In this document: positions 1 through 7,243 of the stretch, piece after piece
Layout of the letters: each line of letters opens with the position of its first letter
How positions within the stretch are numbered: position 1 is the stretch's first letter
DNA from: Tabrizicola_A aquatica
Lineage (GTDB): Bacteria > Pseudomonadota > Alphaproteobacteria > Rhodobacterales > Rhodobacteraceae
NCBI GenBank assembly: GCA_965194375.1
Contig: OZ239428.1
Direction: 5' to 3' (one strand)
Length of the DNA: 64,000 nucleotides
Position numbers and translations under genes: made by a program
The notes under the pieces: model-generated
Told to the model about the DNA's origin: nothing
The model's input: only the letters and a program-made list of their open reading frames with translations
Databases searched by the model: none

Positions 1-2
1 AA

Positions 3-494
3 ACCCGGTTCTGGCGCGCGGTGGGCACAGTGGCGTGGCATGAGCTGGCGCTGGCGCTGACACTTTTGGCTTTGGGTTTGGCCAGCATCGGGGCGGAAAA
101 CCCCTTTGCCTTTGGCACCTTCGCGATTTTGTTCTTCGGGCGTATCTTTGCCAAGCTGAACCTGTTTCTGGGCGTGCCGCGCATCAACATTCAGTTTCTG
201 CCCCGCCCCTTGGCCCATCTGGCCAGCCACTTCCGCATTGGGCGGATCACTGCGTTTTTTCCCCTTTCGGTGTCTGCCTTGACCGTCGCTTCTGCCTTGC
301 TGCTTGAGCGCGCGATCAACGTCGACACCCCCGGCATGTCGGTGGGCTATGCCCTGTTGACCTGCCTTTGCCTGCTGGCCCTGTTGGAGCACTGGTTCAT
401 GGTGCTGCCTCTGCCAGATGAAAAACTGTGGCGTTGGATGATGCCCGAAGCCAAACCTCAAAAAGACCAGATCGAGGACGCCAATGGACTTTGA
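3..494 (+). CDS. puhE: PuhE, photosynthetic complex assembly protein (3' part, cut by window edge)
   Basis: The last 163 codons of a hydrophobic protein are visible; the reading frame is open to the window edge, so the N-terminal part is missing. Several membrane-spanning stretches can be seen (starting WHELALALTLLALGLASIG, and SVGYALLTCLCLLALLEHWF near the end), and the sequence has the character of the DUF3623/PuhE family, usually about 260-270 residues. PuhE belongs to the puh operon, which makes reaction-centre subunit H and assembly factors in the inner membrane; it is thought to modulate bacteriochlorophyll production. Its stop overlaps the hemA start by 11 bases, as in other Rhodobacteraceae with a puh-hemA order, so the two are probably co-transcribed. 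Family assignment rests on sequence style plus position. Confidence 0.85.
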   Translation, partial: TRFWRAVGTVAWHELALALTLLALGLASIGAENPFAFGTFAILFFGRIFAKLNLFLGVPRINIQFLPRPLAHLASHFRIGRITAFFPLSVSALTVASALLLERAINVDTPGMSVGYALLTCLCLLALLEHWFMVLPLPDEKLWRWMMPEAKPQKDQIEDANGL

Positions 495-1695
495 TAACCT
501 GTTCCGCGCCCAGCTTGAGACACTCAAGTCAGAAGGCAACTACCGCACGTTTGCCGAGTTGGAGCGCAAACGCGGCGCGTTTCCGCGCGCGGCCCGCCAC
601 AAGGATGGCGAGGTGAACGAAATCACCGTCTGGTGTTCGAACGACTATCTGGGCATGGGCCAGCACCCCGATGTGGTCAAGGCCATGGTCGACTGTGTGC
701 AGGCCTGCGGCACCGGTGCGGGCGGCACGCGCAATATCTCCGGCAACAACCACCACCATCTGCTGCTCGAGGCCGAGCTTGCCGATCTGCATGGCAAAGA
801 AGCCGCACTTTTGTTCACCAGCGGCTATGTGTCGAACTGGGCGGCGCTCTCGACGCTTGGCAGCAAGATCCCGAACGCGGTGATCCTGTCGGATGCTGGC
901 AACCATGCCTCGATGATCGAGGGCGTGCGCCACAGCCGTGCCGACAAGGTGATCTGGAAGCACAATGACTGGCGCGATCTGGACCGCAAGCTCGCCGCTG
1001 TCGGCGATCGGCCCAAGATTGTGGCCTTTGAATCGGTTTACTCGATGGACGGCGACATCGCCCCGATCAAGGAAATCGTGCAGGTCGCCAAGGCCCACGG
1101 GGCGCTGACCTATATCGACGAGGTGCACGCGGTGGGCATGTATGGCCCGCGCGGCGGTGGGGTGACCGAACGCGAAGGGTTGGCCGATCAGATCGACCTG
1201 ATCGAAGGCACGCTGGGCAAGGCTTACGGCGTGGTGGGCGGCTATATCACCGGCTCTGCCCCCTTGTGCGATTTCATCCGCAGCTTTGCGAGCGGGTTCA
1301 TCTTCACCACCGCCCTGCCCCCGGCGATTGCGGCCGCCGCCACCGCCTCGATCCGCCATCTCAAGGCCAGCGGCTCTGAACGCGCGCGCCAGCAGGCGCA
1401 AGTGGCCAAGCTGCGCGCGAAACTTGACCGCGCGGGTATTCCCCACATGGCCAATGACAGCCACATCATCCCGGTGATGATTGGTGATCCGGTCAAGTGC
1501 CGGATGATCAGCGATATCCTGATGAACGACTGGGGCATCTATGTGCAGCCCATCAACTATCCCACGGTCGCCAAGGGCACCGAGCGGCTGCGCATTACGC
1601 CCTCGCCTTTCCATTCAGATGCCGATATCGATCATCTCGTGACCGCATTGGCCACGCTTTGGCAACGCTGCGCGATTTCGCATGCAGTCGCCTGA
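484..1695 (+). CDS. hemA: 5-aminolevulinate synthase (HemA)
   Basis: PLP enzyme that condenses glycine with succinyl-CoA to give 5-aminolevulinate, the first committed step of tetrapyrrole synthesis by the C4 route used in alphaproteobacteria. At 403 residues it has the normal family length. Visible markers are WCSNDYLGMG near residue 50, the glycine-rich GTGAGGTRNISG block, SVYSMDGDIAP, DEVHAVGMYG, and EGTLGKAYG with the PLP lysine at residue 246. The ATG lies inside the end of puhE, so translation may be coupled to it. The position beside puh and puf genes suggests this is the copy serving bacteriochlorophyll synthesis; a second isozyme (hemT) may exist outside the window. Confidence 0.97.
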   Translation: MDFDNLFRAQLETLKSEGNYRTFAELERKRGAFPRAARHKDGEVNEITVWCSNDYLGMGQHPDVVKAMVDCVQACGTGAGGTRNISGNNHHHLLLEAELADLHGKEAALLFTSGYVSNWAALSTLGSKIPNAVILSDAGNHASMIEGVRHSRADKVIWKHNDWRDLDRKLAAVGDRPKIVAFESVYSMDGDIAPIKEIVQVAKAHGALTYIDEVHAVGMYGPRGGGVTEREGLADQIDLIEGTLGKAYGVVGGYITGSAPLCDFIRSFASGFIFTTALPPAIAAAATASIRHLKASGSERARQQAQVAKLRAKLDRAGIPHMANDSHIIPVMIGDPVKCRMISDILMNDWGIYVQPINYPTVAKGTERLRITPSPFHSDADIDHLVTALATLWQRCAISHAVA

Positions 1696-1782
1696 GATTT
1701 TTGATGACGCCAAAGACCAGACGGTGATCCAACACAGGGCCACCTTCGTATACCCAAATCAGGCGTAACAGGGAGACCGCCC

Positions 1783-2223
1783 ATGAAGTCGAAGTTTGCT
1801 ATCCTCGCCGTTCTTGCAACCGCTGCTGGACCCGCATTTGCGGCTGGCGACGCTGCAAAAGGCGAAACCAGCTTCAAGCAATGCCAGACTTGCCACTCTG
1901 TGGTGAACGAGGCAGGAGAAGTGCTTGCTGGCAAAGGGTCCAAGACGGGACCGAACCTGTATGGTGTGGTGGGCCGTGTGGTTGGCAGCTATCCTGACTT
2001 CAAATATGGCGAGTCGATTGTCGCCGCCGGGGCCACCGGTCTGGTCTGGGACGAAGCTGGATTTGTTGATTATGTGCAGGATCCGGCCAATCACTGGAAA
2101 AAGGTCCTGAATGACAAGAGCGCCAAGTCCAAGATGTCGTTCAAGGTCAAGAATGCCGAAACTGCGGCTGATCTTTACGCCTATCTCGCGCAGTTCGGCG
2201 CAGTACCTGCTGCAAGCGAATAA
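1783..2223 (+). CDS. cycA: Cytochrome c2, periplasmic electron carrier
   Basis: A 146-residue precursor with a cleavable signal peptide (residues 1-20 or so, cut near AFA/AGDAA), a haem-binding CQTCH at residues 34-38 and the axial methionine in KSKMSF (Met118). These are the marks of the long-type cytochrome c2 of Rhodobacter, which re-reduces the photo-oxidised reaction centre and shuttles electrons from cytochrome bc1 and to oxidases. A clear Shine-Dalgarno GGGAG precedes the ATG. It follows hemA by 87 bases on the same strand and ends at a strong terminator, so it may have its own promoter or be read from hemA. No separate promoter could be recognised with confidence. Confidence 0.95.
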   Translation: MKSKFAILAVLATAAGPAFAAGDAAKGETSFKQCQTCHSVVNEAGEVLAGKGSKTGPNLYGVVGRVVGSYPDFKYGESIVAAGATGLVWDEAGFVDYVQDPANHWKKVLNDKSAKSKMSFKVKNAETAADLYAYLAQFGAVPAASE

Positions 2224-2261
2224 GCTTTGACCATCCCTCTCTGATCCACAGGGAGGCCATG

Positions 2262-2292
2262 AAAAAGCCCCCGCTTCGGCGGGGGCTTTTTG
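2262..2292. terminator. Bidirectional intrinsic terminator between cycA and dxs
   Basis: An A5-GCCCCC stem pairs with GGGGGC-T5 across a CGCTTCGGCG-type cap, followed by T residues on both strands. It sits 38 bases after the cycA stop and 15 bases beyond the end of the convergent dxs gene, so it can end both transcripts. Confidence 0.92.
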
Positions 2293-2306
2293 CTGTGATG
2301 CGGACC

Positions 2307-4232
2307 TTAGGCGCGCAGCGCTTGCTGCGTGCTTCCCAAAACCGCGGTTGCCGCGCGCACGATATGCGCGGCATCAAGCCCGGCGTCGGCATACATCGCC
2401 GCAGGGCTTGCCTGTTCAATGAAGCGATCGGGCAAAGTCAGTGTGCGCAGGCGCACCCCATGATCAAGGCCGCCGGAATTGGCCAGATACTGCAGCACCT
2501 GCGCGCCAAACCCGCCCGAGGCCCCCTGCTCTACCGTGATCACCGCCGCGTGGTGGCGCACCAACTGGGTGACCAGATCCGTGTCCAAGGGCTTGGCAAA
2601 GCGGGCATCGGCGATGGTCACCGAAATGCCCTGCTGCGCCAGAAGATCGGCCGCCGCATGACATTCGTTCAGATGCGCGCCAAAGGACAAGAGCGCCAGA
2701 TCCGAGCCTTGCCGGACCACCCGGCCACGACCGATTTCAAGCGGCGTCCCAAGCCCGGGCAGATCAACGCCCACGCCCTCACCACGCGGAAAGCGGAACG
2801 AGATCGGGCCTGCGTCATACTCAGCCGCTGTGGCGACCATATGCACAAGCTCCGCCTCATCGCCCGGCGCCATGACGACAAAGCCGGGCAGATTGGCCAG
2901 AAAGCCCACATCAAAGGCCCCGGCATGGGTCGCGCCATCGGCCCCGACAAGCCCCGCGCGGTCAATGGCAAAGCGCACGGGCAAGCCTTGTAAGGCGACA
3001 TCATGCACGATCTGGTCATAGCCGCGCTGGAGGAAGGTGGAATAGATCGCCACGAAAGGTTTCAACCCCGCCGCCGCCATCCCGGCGGCAAAGGTCACGC
3101 CGTGCTGTTCGGCAATACCCACATCGAACACCCGCGCAGGAAAGCGGCGCGCCATGATGTCAAGCCCTGTGCCAGATGGCATCGCCGCCGTTACCGCCAC
3201 AATGCGCCCATCGCGCGCCGCCGCCTCGGTTAGGGTTTGGCCGAACACCGAGGTATAGGCCGGCGCATTCGACACCGCTTTGGCTTGGGTGCCCGAAACC
3301 ACATCGAACTTGGCCACGCCGTGATACTTGTCCGCTGAGTTCTCGGCCGGGGCATAGCCTTTGCCCTTCACCGTGATGGCATGGATCAACACTGGTCCTG
3401 TCGCCCGCGTTTTCGCCGCGCGGAGGGTCGCCAGCAGCAGGGGCAGATCATGCCCATCGACCGGACCGATATACTGTAGGCCCAGCTCTTCAAACAAGGT
3501 GCCGCCGCCCGGCATACCGGTGACCAAGGCCCGCGCCCGACGAGCGCCGTCGCGCAAGGGGCCGGGCAAAGCCGCCTCAAACCCTTCAGCCATGCCACGC
3601 AGGCCCGCCAACGGCCCACGCTCGGCCAGAGAGTTGAGATAGCGGTTCAAGGCCCCAACCGGGGGCGCAATGCTCATGTCATTGTCGTTCAGGATGATGA
3701 ACAGCCGCTTGCCCAGATCACCAGCGGCATTCATCGCCTCATAAGCCATACCGGCCGTGATGGCGCCGTCCCCGATGACGGCTATCGCATCGCCGGTGGG
3801 CTGGCCCATATCGCGGCCAATGGTAAAACCCAGGGCCGCCGAAATGCTGGTGGAACTGTGAGCGGCACCAAAGGGGTCGTATTCGGATTCCGAACGTTTG
3901 GTAAAGCCTGACACGCCACCGCCCTGGCGCAAGGTCTGCATCCGGTCGCGTCGCCCGGTCAGGATCTTGTGCGGATAGCACTGATGACCAACATCCCAGA
4001 TCAGCTTGTCCACTGGGGTGTTGAAGACGGCATGAATGGCCACGCTCATCTCGACCACACCCAAGGATGAGCCAAGATGGCCGCCGGTCTTGGAGACGAC
4101 TGAAATCACCTCGGATCGCAGCTCATCGGCCACCTTGACAAGGTCAGCATCGCTCATGCCGCGCAGGTCAGCAGGATGCGTGACACGGTCCAACGTTGGG
4201 GTCGCCGAATGGATGGGGGCAGCATGTGTCAT
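2307..4232 (-). CDS. dxs: 1-deoxy-D-xylulose-5-phosphate synthase
   Basis: Thiamine-diphosphate enzyme joining pyruvate and glyceraldehyde-3-phosphate, first step of the MEP isoprenoid pathway that feeds carotenoids, phytol/geranylgeraniol and quinones. From the ATG at 4232 it is 641 residues, the family norm. Visible: DVGHQCYPHK near residue 80, the ThDP motif GDGAITAG (154-161) closing with NDND (182-185), and a transketolase-like central domain with DRAGLVGADG. The start was chosen because CGGGAGACC precedes it and the upstream in-frame codons have no family resemblance. It lies directly downstream of pufX on the same strand, a known Rhodobacter arrangement, but an intrinsic terminator ends only 15 bases before its ATG (see findings). 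Confidence 0.97.
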   Translation of the reverse strand: MTHAAPIHSATPTLDRVTHPADLRGMSDADLVKVADELRSEVISVVSKTGGHLGSSLGVVEMSVAIHAVFNTPVDKLIWDVGHQCYPHKILTGRRDRMQTLRQGGGVSGFTKRSESEYDPFGAAHSSTSISAALGFTIGRDMGQPTGDAIAVIGDGAITAGMAYEAMNAAGDLGKRLFIILNDNDMSIAPPVGALNRYLNSLAERGPLAGLRGMAEGFEAALPGPLRDGARRARALVTGMPGGGTLFEELGLQYIGPVDGHDLPLLLATLRAAKTRATGPVLIHAITVKGKGYAPAENSADKYHGVAKFDVVSGTQAKAVSNAPAYTSVFGQTLTEAAARDGRIVAVTAAMPSGTGLDIMARRFPARVFDVGIAEQHGVTFAAGMAAAGLKPFVAIYSTFLQRGYDQIVHDVALQGLPVRFAIDRAGLVGADGATHAGAFDVGFLANLPGFVVMAPGDEAELVHMVATAAEYDAGPISFRFPRGEGVGVDLPGLGTPLEIGRGRVVRQGSDLALLSFGAHLNECHAAADLLAQQGISVTIADARFAKPLDTDLVTQLVRHHAAVITVEQGASGGFGAQVLQYLANSGGLDHGVRLRTLTLPDRFIEQASPAAMYADAGLDAAHIVRAATAVLGSTQQALRA

Positions 4233-4247
4233 GAAGGTCTCCCGATG

Positions 4248-4280
4248 AAAAAAGGTGCCGGGTGGGTCACACACGGCACC
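4248..4280 (-). terminator. Intrinsic terminator closing the puf operon, just before dxs
   Basis: Read on the minus strand, GGTGCCG pairs with CGGCACC around a 13-base loop and is followed at once by six T residues. This is a classic rho-independent terminator. It lies after pufX and its U-tract ends 15 bases before the dxs start codon. Confidence 0.85.
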
Positions 4281-4400
4281 AGGTCCCTGTCGCCAACAGG
4301 AAAGGGAACCGGGCTGTGGAGTGCCCAGGAACGGACCGGCGTCATAGTCCGAACGTCGTTGCAACGCGGGCGCTCCATGGGCGCCCGCGTTGATCTTGCT
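4281..4400 (-). ncRNA. puf 3' UTR, candidate PcrX-like small RNA
   Basis: About 120 bases between the pufX stop and the terminator hairpin, with no open reading frame of note. It contains a perfect 11-bp stem (4363-4373 with 4381-4391). In Rhodobacter sphaeroides a small RNA called PcrX is cut from the 3' UTR of the puf mRNA and acts on pufX. The position and terminator here are the same kind, but sequence identity to PcrX was not tested. Confidence 0.35.
4363..4391 (-). other. Stem-loop directly after pufX
   Basis: Perfect 11-bp inverted repeat AACGCGGGCGC / GCGCCCGCGTT with a 7-base loop, 9 bases past the pufX stop. There is no U-run after it, so it is more likely a 3' mRNA-protecting hairpin than a terminator. 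Confidence 0.7.
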
Positions 4401-4628
4401 TTAGGCCACCTCAACCTCGGGCGCAGCGATCTCCAGCGCGCCATAAGGTGACGGGGCGGTCTTGCTTTCGTCGGGCAGCATCTGGCCAACAGCCCAGATC
4501 GCCCCGTACATCAGGCCAATGGCAAAGACGAACAGTGCCGCCCATCCCATTCCACGCAGCATCTGCCACATGATCCAAGACCGGATCGCAGAGGTCTTGT
4601 TGGTCTCGGTGTAGAAGTTGTCAGACAT
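4401..4628 (-). CDS. pufX: PufX, reaction centre-LH1 core polypeptide
   Basis: A 75-residue protein with one membrane helix (WAALFVFAIGLMYGAIWAVG) preceded by a charged N-terminus and the RSWIMWQMLRGMGW block, and followed by MLPDESKTAPSPYGALE. It resembles known PufX in length, in the helix flanked by a W-rich start, and in the MLP...APSP tail. PufX opens a gap in the LH1 ring so quinol can leave the reaction centre, and it organises core dimers in some species. The start at 4628 (or the adjacent ATG at 4631) is supported by AAAGGATG. pufX is confined to the Rhodobacter group, so it is a good lineage marker; there is no pufC here. Confidence 0.9.
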   Translation of the reverse strand: MSDNFYTETNKTSAIRSWIMWQMLRGMGWAALFVFAIGLMYGAIWAVGQMLPDESKTAPSPYGALEIAAPEVEVA

Positions 4629-4648
4629 CATTTCATCCTTTCCGCGGC

Positions 4649-5572
4649 TCAATCGAGCGGCGCATAGCCGTGCTCTTGTGCCCAGACGAACCAGTTGTCC
4701 ACCACCGTGCCGGTCAGCAAGATGCCGATCCCACCCGTGACAGTAACCAGAACGGCGAACCACCAAGCCCAGCGGTGAATGCCTTCCATCGTGGCGTTGA
4801 AGCCCATGGTCCAGCGCCAGAACAGAGCTGCCCGCTCCGAGGCCGTGCCACGATCCACAATCTGCTCCAACTCGCGGTCGCCACCCAGACGGGTCACCGC
4901 CAGAATGGTTGCCCCGTGCATCGCAAACAGCAGGGCCGATCCGTAGAGGAAGGCAATGCTCAGAGCGTGGAAGGGGTTATAGAACAGGTTGCCATAGGTC
5001 AGGCTGAAGAGGTTGGTCCAGTCCAGGTGCGGGAAGATGCCGTAAGGCACCGCCTCGGACCAGCTGCCCATCAGAACCGGACGGATCAGGCCCAGCACCA
5101 AGAACAACCAGATCGCCCCAGCAAAGGCCCAAGCCACGTGCTTGCCCATGCCCAGTGCTTCGGCGCGCAGATAGGTGCGAACCCACCAAGCCATGACCGA
5201 GATCAAGAGGAAGAGGCTGGACAGAAGCCACAACCCACCTTCCGCCATCGGCGGGATCGAGAGGCCATATTCCGGGGCCGGCGGCTCAAGCGCCATCCAG
5301 AAGAGATCGCGCATGAAGACGGTCGGGTTATAGTCGGCCAGATGCCAGAACCAGGCACCGACCATCATGAACCAGATCAACCCGGTGGCCAGCGAGATGA
5401 CACCGAAGGTGCCCAGATAGACCGGACCCAACTGCGCATTCCCGAACCAGCCTGCAAGGTTTGAGAACCCCGCCGATTTGGTGCGATTGCCCAGATCAAC
5501 GTTTTCGACCATTCCCATCTCAGGTGCTGCGCGCACCTGAACTTGGGTGAAGATGTTTTGATACTCAGCCAT
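4649..5572 (-). CDS. pufM: Photosynthetic reaction centre subunit M
   Basis: 307 residues with five membrane helices, the normal form. Ligand residues can be placed: His182 (GIFPHLDW) for one (B)Chl, His202 (YNPFHALS) for the special pair, His219 (AMHGAT), Glu234 and His266 (EGIHRWAW) for the non-haem iron, and Tyr210 (AFLYGS) beside the primary donor. With PufL it binds the special pair, bacteriopheophytins and quinones that perform charge separation in the inner membrane. Its start overlaps the pufL stop by 8 bases, giving translational coupling and equal amounts of L and M. Confidence 0.98.
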   Translation of the reverse strand: MAEYQNIFTQVQVRAAPEMGMVENVDLGNRTKSAGFSNLAGWFGNAQLGPVYLGTFGVISLATGLIWFMMVGAWFWHLADYNPTVFMRDLFWMALEPPAPEYGLSIPPMAEGGLWLLSSLFLLISVMAWWVRTYLRAEALGMGKHVAWAFAGAIWLFLVLGLIRPVLMGSWSEAVPYGIFPHLDWTNLFSLTYGNLFYNPFHALSIAFLYGSALLFAMHGATILAVTRLGGDRELEQIVDRGTASERAALFWRWTMGFNATMEGIHRWAWWFAVLVTVTGGIGILLTGTVVDNWFVWAQEHGYAPLD

Positions 5573-6413
5573 TTACGCCTCCAGGAATGTCGGCCCAGAA
5601 GGGCAGTTGCAGCCACCAATCCCACCAATCAACCCACTGGTCGAACCAGATCGTGCCCGAGATCACGATACAGATCGCGCTCCAGAACCCGGCGTTCAGC
5701 GCCAAAAGCAAGCCCAGACGGTGAATGCCCAAGGTGCCGACCGAATAGCCGATCAGATCGCGGAAGAAGGTGTCTTCGTGGTCGGGCGTCTTCATCAACT
5801 CGCCCTTGGGCGGGTTGGCGGCCGACAGGATCAGCGCCCCGTGCAACGCAAGCGCCAAGGCGGTGGTGAAGAAGAAGCTCACCGCGATCATATGGGCCGG
5901 GTTGTAGTGGAAGTTGCCGTAGGTATAGCCGGTGTTTGAGACCCAATCGAGGTGGCTGAAGATGCCGTAAGGAAAGGCATAACCCCAGCTTCCCATCAGG
6001 ATCGGGCGAATGATGACCAGCGTGACATAGGCGAAAATTGCAACCGAGAACGCGAAGGGCACATGAAGCCCAATACCCAGCTTGCGGCAGATTTCCACCT
6101 CGCGCAGGGCCCAGCTGATAAAGGCGCCGGTCGCACAAATCGTGATGATCTGCCAAAGCCCGCCCTGCATCAGGGGCGCAAAGGCCAGACCGTTTTCAAC
6201 CGATGGCGGATCGATCGAGATCAGCCAAGGGTTCCAAGTTGGGCCCATTGCTGCACCGTAAAAGATCAGCAAGGTGCCAAGGGCCGCGAAAAAGAAGGTC
6301 GTGACCCCAAAGAAGCCGACGTAGAACGGTCCGACCCAAAAGTCGAACAGGTTCCCGCCGATCAGCGTGCCGCCTGGCACGCGGTATTTTCGTTCGAAGC
6401 TGAGCAGTGCCAT
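5565..6413 (-). CDS. pufL: Photosynthetic reaction centre subunit L
   Basis: 282 residues, exactly the usual length including Met. Visible cofactor residues (Met = 1) are His154 and His174 for chlorophylls, His191 and His231 for the iron, and Glu213 in TPDHEDTF for proton delivery to QB. The conserved start ALLSFERKYRVPGGTLIGG is intact. The gene is in the puf operon between the LH1 genes and pufM; a stable hairpin in front of it (6514-6540) probably sets the ratio of LH1 to reaction-centre mRNA. Confidence 0.98.
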   Translation of the reverse strand: MALLSFERKYRVPGGTLIGGNLFDFWVGPFYVGFFGVTTFFFAALGTLLIFYGAAMGPTWNPWLISIDPPSVENGLAFAPLMQGGLWQIITICATGAFISWALREVEICRKLGIGLHVPFAFSVAIFAYVTLVIIRPILMGSWGYAFPYGIFSHLDWVSNTGYTYGNFHYNPAHMIAVSFFFTTALALALHGALILSAANPPKGELMKTPDHEDTFFRDLIGYSVGTLGIHRLGLLLALNAGFWSAICIVISGTIWFDQWVDWWDWWLQLPFWADIPGGVNG

Positions 6414-6513
6414 GCTTCCCTCTCCGCGATGGGACGGTCAACCCAAAGGCACAGCGATGAACGCAGCGGGGGCCGTCAGATGTTCGTTAGATTCAACAGA
6501 ATGTATGGGTTCG

Positions 6514-6540
6514 GTGCGGGCGGGGTGAAACCGCCCGCAC
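6514..6540 (-). promoter_or_regulatory. pufA-pufL intercistronic mRNA-stabilising hairpin
   Basis: Perfect 10-bp stem GTGCGGGCGG / CCGCCCGCAC with a 7-base loop, 12 bases after the pufA stop. In Rhodobacter a hairpin at this place shields the pufBA segment from 3' decay, so LH1 subunits are made in excess over L and M. Function here is inferred from position and shape. Confidence 0.8.
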
Positions 6541-6551
6541 CAGAGCGCGAC

Positions 6552-6734
6552 TTATTCGGTCGGCGCTGCAGCAACATAGCCATGCTTGGCCGAGGCGATC
6601 TCGAACCAGTTGAAGGCCGGGTTGGACAGCAGGACGAGGTGAATCATCGCTGCCAGAAGGAAGAGGAAAACCCCTTGCGCCACGAAAACGCGACGCGGAT
6701 CGAAAATCAGCCAGATCTTGTAGAACTTGCTCAT
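6552..6734 (-). CDS. pufA: Light-harvesting LH1 alpha polypeptide
   Basis: A 60-residue single-helix antenna protein starting MSKFYKIWLIFDPRRVFVAQ, as in known LH1 alpha chains. The bacteriochlorophyll ligand is His32 in the A28-x3-H32 motif within the membrane helix. It pairs with PufB to build the LH1 ring around the reaction centre. The start follows a good GGGGGAACG ribosome site and lies 13 bases after pufB. Confidence 0.96.
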   Translation of the reverse strand: MSKFYKIWLIFDPRRVFVAQGVFLFLLAAMIHLVLLSNPAFNWFEIASAKHGYVAAAPTE

Positions 6735-6747
6735 GTCTCGTTCCCCC

Positions 6748-6897
6748 TTAGAACCACGGACGCCAGAACCACACGGCCACATGTGCGACAACGGCGATGG
6801 TCGAGAACAACCAAAGCCCGCTCATGTAGACCGAGTGCAGCTCTTGCGCCTGCTGGTCCGTGAGACCTGTGAACGACAGGTCGGATTTATCAGCCAT
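6748..6897 (-). CDS. pufB: Light-harvesting LH1 beta polypeptide
   Basis: 49 residues, MADKSDLSFTGLTDQQAQEL at the start, one membrane helix and the ending FWRPWF typical of LH1 beta. The bacteriochlorophyll ligand is His39 (A35-x3-H39) with a second conserved His21 at the membrane surface. The ATG at 6897 has a GGAGGAT ribosome site; the longer in-frame start at 6948 lacks family support. Confidence 0.96.
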   Translation of the reverse strand: MADKSDLSFTGLTDQQAQELHSVYMSGLWLFSTIAVVAHVAVWFWRPWF

Positions 6898-7012
6898 AGT
6901 ATCCTCCGGATATTCGGACTGACGCCGCATTCCCTGCGGCCGGGCCACCGTGGGCGGAATGCCCCTCGGATGTTTCTTTCCCCCCGCCGAGGCGGAAGGT
7001 CGGAATTCGTGT

Positions 7013-7030
7013 CGCGGCTTTTCAGCCGCG
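7013..7030 (-). other. Small stem-loop at the end of pufQ
   Basis: CGCGGC pairs with GCCGCG around a 6-base loop that holds the pufQ stop codon. It lies between pufQ and pufB, where puf mRNA is processed in Rhodobacter. Too short to call a terminator. Confidence 0.35.
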
Positions 7031-7243
7031 GAAGATCATTGGCGTCACGGCCTCGGCGTCCTTACGGGCGCGGGCCAGCGGGCCAAGACGGGGAAACTTG
7101 CCATGGCGCAGGGTTTGGAACAGCCAGCCCAGCACATGCGGCAGTACGGCAAGGGTGAAGATCAGGGTGTAGTAGATGAAGAACTCTACCCGGTTCACCC
7201 GCTTGACCTGCTGCAGATCACCGTTGGCACTGTAATCGGTCAT
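7022..7243 (-). CDS. pufQ: PufQ, bacteriochlorophyll-related puf operon protein
   Basis: 73 residues with one membrane helix (FFIYYTLIFTLAVLPHVLGWLFQ) and a basic C-terminal tail, the size and shape of PufQ. PufQ is the first puf gene and is required for normal bacteriochlorophyll production; a role as carrier or regulator of tetrapyrrole flux has been proposed. The start codon overlaps the bchZ stop (ATGA), so bchCXYZ transcription can run into puf, the superoperonal arrangement described in Rhodobacter capsulatus. Confidence 0.9.
   Translation of the reverse strand: MTDYSANGDLQQVKRVNRVEFFIYYTLIFTLAVLPHVLGWLFQTLRHGKFPRLGPLARARKDAEAVTPMIFRG

Noticed and set aside
529..1614. A 361-codon open frame antisense to hemA
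   Set aside because: Same composition bias as other shadows; hemA on the plus strand is certain.
4233..4364. Upstream in-frame ATG of dxs at 4364
   Set aside because: It would put coding sequence through the puf terminator hairpin; the added residues have no dxs character and the ATG at 4232 has a good ribosome site.
4670..5464. A 264-codon plus-strand frame inside pufM
   Set aside because: Rich in Gln, Arg and His with no hydrophobic pattern; a mirror of the membrane protein coding strand.
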